From an uncultured Cloacibacillus sp. (lineage in GTDB: Bacteria; Synergistota; Synergistia; Synergistales; Synergistaceae): DNA of 6,945 bases. The stretch spans positions 1 through 6,945 of the forward strand of contig URAG01000095.1 of the NCBI GenBank assembly GCA_900545755.1, read 5' to 3'. Within the stretch, counting starts at the first letter, position 1. Each line of letters starts with the position of its first letter. The position numbers were made by a program, and so were the translations under genes. Shown here one piece after another: positions 4,737 through 6,945 of this stretch. The notes below the pieces were generated by a model. That model was not told the origin of the DNA. It ran no database searches and saw nothing but the letters and a program-made list of their open reading frames with translations.

Positions 4737-6945
4737 ATGTCACTGAACTTTTCTTTTTTCGGCGAACCGCTGATAAGCAAAGACGGCAAAGCCGTGCAGC
4801 TCCCTTTCAAGAAGGCCGAGGCGCTGCTGTTTTTTCTCGCTGCGGAGGGCTGTGTACAGAAGGAAAAAATCGCCTTTCTGCTGTGGGGCGACAAGAACGA
4901 AAAGCAAGCGGCGGGCAGCTTGCGCAACGCTCTCTGCCTGCTCCGCAAGCACTTTCCAGAAAATATAATCTCGAATAAAAAAGAAATACGCTTAGCCGAC
5001 TTTACGCGCGACTCCGACGTCGTCGACAAGATAGCTTCGCGCGCCGTCCCTCTGCCCGAGTCTATATTCAGCGAACCGCTGAGCGGCCTCGACATGCTCG
5101 ACAGGCCGGAGTTCGCCGAGTGGATCGGCGAGACTCGCGCGAAGCTGCGCGCAAAGACCGTCTCGGCGCTGCGCGACCGTATCACGGCCTGCTACGACGC
5201 GCGCGACATGGGAGGCGCGGCGGAGTCGCTCTCGGCGCTGCTTTTCTTCGAACCATACGAGGAGGATTCCGTCCTCGAACTTATGGAAATTTACCGCGAC
5301 GAGGGCGCGCCGTCGAAGGCCGTATCTACCTACAACACGTACCGCGAAAAGCTGCGCGCCGACCTAGGCATAGAGCCGAGCGAACGCGCGAAGGACTTCC
5401 TTTTCACTATAGGCAGGCCCTCCGAGGCGGCGAAATCGCCCGGAGAATTTTTCTGCGGACGCGATGGCGAGATACGTAAAATCCTCGACCTCGCGCAGAG
5501 CGGCGGAGGCCTCGACATAATATTTATCCACGGCGAAGGCGGAGTCGGCAAAACGGCTCTAGTCGAGCAGGCGCTGCGTTCGGCCTTCGGGGGCGCGTGC
5601 GTCTTCCGGGCATCCCCGCTCTCGGTCGGCGAAAAATTTCCATACTCGTCGTGGGACGGCATAGCCTCCGCAATGGGCGCGATATGCGTCGAACGCGGCG
5701 TCGAGCCTTCGCCGGCTACGCGCGCGATGCTCTCGTCCGTATTCTACGGATTTATGGGGGGGCAGACAGCTATGAGCGCCGCTTTCACGCCAGAACGTTC
5801 GCCGCTCGCCGTAGGGCGTGCGCTCGCATCGATCGCGGTTCAGATATGCGACCGCGGCAAACCCGTTTTTATATTTGAGGACCTTCACTGGTTCGACGAC
5901 AAATCTCTCGCGACGCTGTGCGTATTCCTTTCAGAGCTGAAAATATCAGCAGTCGTATTCATGACGGCGCGCCCCGAAAGCGCCGCCGCTGCTGCGGCGA
6001 TGCTGCGCAATATAAAGCCGCAGCTGCGCCTGCGCACTCTTGAAATAGCGCTCGCGCCGTTCCGCGGGCCGGAGATAATAAAATACTGCCGCTCGTTCTT
6101 ACCGGACGACGTTATAAAAAGCCGCGGCGAGGAATATTTCATACGTGAGAGCGAAGGGATGCCCCTGCTGCTCGCCGAGATGATGCGTATCCTAATGGAA
6201 AACGCGAAAGCCGACTGCCGCGACGGGCTCAAGGGGCTCATAATGAGCCGTCTTGAAGGCATGTCCGAGCGCGAGCGCACGCTGATACTCGCGCTCTCTG
6301 CCTTCGGCGGCGGCGCGCAGCCCGACGAGCTCGCCGCGGTGCTGGGCGAAGAACCTGAAACAGTAGAAAAGACTCTCGACTCTCTGCTGCGCAGAAAAAT
6401 GATACGCGAAACCGGCGACGGCGGGCGCGCAGCGATAGATTTCCTCCACGCCAACGTACGGGAATGCCTATATGAATCCATGCCGGCTTTCCGCAGAAAA
6501 CAGCTCCACGCTAAGATAGCGGACGTGCTCTCCAAAGGCTGGTCGCCCCACGTATGGAATCCCGCGCTCAGCGCGAAGCTCTGCCATCACTACACTGAGG
6601 CGGGGATGAAGATGCAGCTGCTGCGGCAGAACGTCTCCGAAATGCTCTTCCACATCAACCTAAACCACATACTCTTCCCAATGATAGAGGACGGAGTGCT
6701 CCTCCGCTGCTCCATACCGTACAGCAGCCGTGAGGAGACGGAGGAAAAATTCGAGCGAATACGCCGCACGCTCGGCGAGCTCCGCTCCGCCGGGCCAGAA
6801 GGCGAACGCGAGCTGACGGCGCTTGAGGCGTCGTACTTCGAGATGTACGGAGGCTATCTGATAAACTGGGGCGACTACGACAAGGGCATGACTCTTTTAT
6901 CCGGCGCGTTGCGGATATCTAAAGCAAACAGCGTCGGAGAGACGT
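4737..6945 (+). CDS. SARP-like transcriptional regulator with BTAD and AAA/STAND-type ATPase domains (3' end beyond window)
   Basis: A large regulator, open for all 736 codons in the window and cut by the right edge. Residues 1-90 resemble the OmpR/SARP winged helix: FKKAEALLFFLAAEG, then KEKIAFLLWGDKNEKQAAGSLRNALCLLRKHF. About 95-235 match a bacterial transcriptional activator domain (BTAD), ending with the typical DLGIEPSE (209-216). The ATPase domain follows: Walker A GEGGVGKT (266-273) and a Walker B region VFIFEDLHWFDD (377-388), the DLHW form common in MalT/AAA_16-like proteins. Residues from about 500 to 590 look like a winged-helix segment, and the last part may begin TPR-like repeats. 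Such proteins are thought to be ATP-controlled transcription activators whose repeat domain senses a ligand or partner. The ATG has AAAGGAG (4721-4727) nine bases upstream. Targets and ligand are unknown; metQ next door is only a positional candidate. A seven-G run lies at 5756-5762, in frame here. Confidence 0.85.
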   Translation, partial: MSLNFSFFGEPLISKDGKAVQLPFKKAEALLFFLAAEGCVQKEKIAFLLWGDKNEKQAAGSLRNALCLLRKHFPENIISNKKEIRLADFTRDSDVVDKIASRAVPLPESIFSEPLSGLDMLDRPEFAEWIGETRAKLRAKTVSALRDRITACYDARDMGGAAESLSALLFFEPYEEDSVLELMEIYRDEGAPSKAVSTYNTYREKLRADLGIEPSERAKDFLFTIGRPSEAAKSPGEFFCGRDGEIRKILDLAQSGGGLDIIFIHGEGGVGKTALVEQALRSAFGGACVFRASPLSVGEKFPYSSWDGIASAMGAICVERGVEPSPATRAMLSSVFYGFMGGQTAMSAAFTPERSPLAVGRALASIAVQICDRGKPVFIFEDLHWFDDKSLATLCVFLSELKISAVVFMTARPESAAAAAAMLRNIKPQLRLRTLEIALAPFRGPEIIKYCRSFLPDDVIKSRGEEYFIRESEGMPLLLAEMMRILMENAKADCRDGLKGLIMSRLEGMSERERTLILALSAFGGGAQPDELAAVLGEEPETVEKTLDSLLRRKMIRETGDGGRAAIDFLHANVRECLYESMPAFRRKQLHAKIADVLSKGWSPHVWNPALSAKLCHHYTEAGMKMQLLRQNVSEMLFHINLNHILFPMIEDGVLLRCSIPYSSREETEEKFERIRRTLGELRSAGPEGERELTALEASYFEMYGGYLINWGDYDKGMTLLSGALRISKANSVGET

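Noticed and set aside
4640..5185. Minus-strand open frames opposite the regulator, including others at 5330-5662 and 5885-6535
   Set aside because: Ser/Arg-rich shadows of the plus-strand regulator frame, which is continuous from 4737 to the window end and has clear motifs.
1..6945. CRISPR array, insertion sequence, tRNA or rRNA
   Set aside because: Reading both strands showed no regularly spaced repeats, transposase-like frame, terminal inverted repeats of an element or cloverleaf sequence.

Overview
The window is GC-rich (by eye somewhat above 55% G+C), with strong GGAGG-type ribosome binding sites, sigma70-like promoters and Rho-independent terminators. An amino-acid-fermenting anaerobe fits best. 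The gene set (ornithine aminotransferase, a ProC-like reductase, 4-hydroxybutyrate dehydrogenase, a periplasmic MetQ with a Sec signal) suggests a diderm such as a Synergistota relative. That assignment is inferred from gene content and style, not from a marker gene.

Left half, minus strand (1-3441). Read in the direction of transcription, the genes are a 4-hydroxybutyrate dehydrogenase (3441-2326), an ornithine aminotransferase RocD (2060-867) and a ProC-like Rossmann reductase (from 716 or 725 towards the left edge). Gaps of about 265 and 150 bases with hairpins and a possible promoter suggest separate transcription units. RocD makes glutamate-5-semialdehyde, which cyclises to pyrroline-5-carboxylate, the normal ProC substrate, so those two may act in sequence. 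The ProC-like frame is broken by an in-frame UAG at 60-62. Recognisable ProC C-terminal sequence (STPGG motif) continues in the same frame to the window edge.

Centre (3442-3842). This is a 400-base divergent intergenic region with a dense regulatory leader. It has a TTGACA/TAAAAT promoter and a 27-codon ORF with an excellent Shine-Dalgarno, in which five of seven consecutive codons are Met. A 12-bp terminator with a six-T tract follows, and a competing antiterminator can be drawn. A second mini-ORF of 11 codons (MLCGSCDAFGA) comes next, and then metQ. This looks like a ribosome-mediated methionine attenuator for a methionine-binding protein, and it is the most interesting feature of the window.

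Right half, plus strand (3843-6945). MetQ (3843-4619) ends in a strong terminator, with no metN or metI beside it. A perfect extended -10 follows the terminator's T tract. It precedes a large regulator (4737 to beyond the window end) with an N-terminal OmpR/SARP-like DNA-binding domain, a BTAD domain, a P-loop ATPase domain and the start of a probable helical-repeat region. That frame is open for all 736 codons present.
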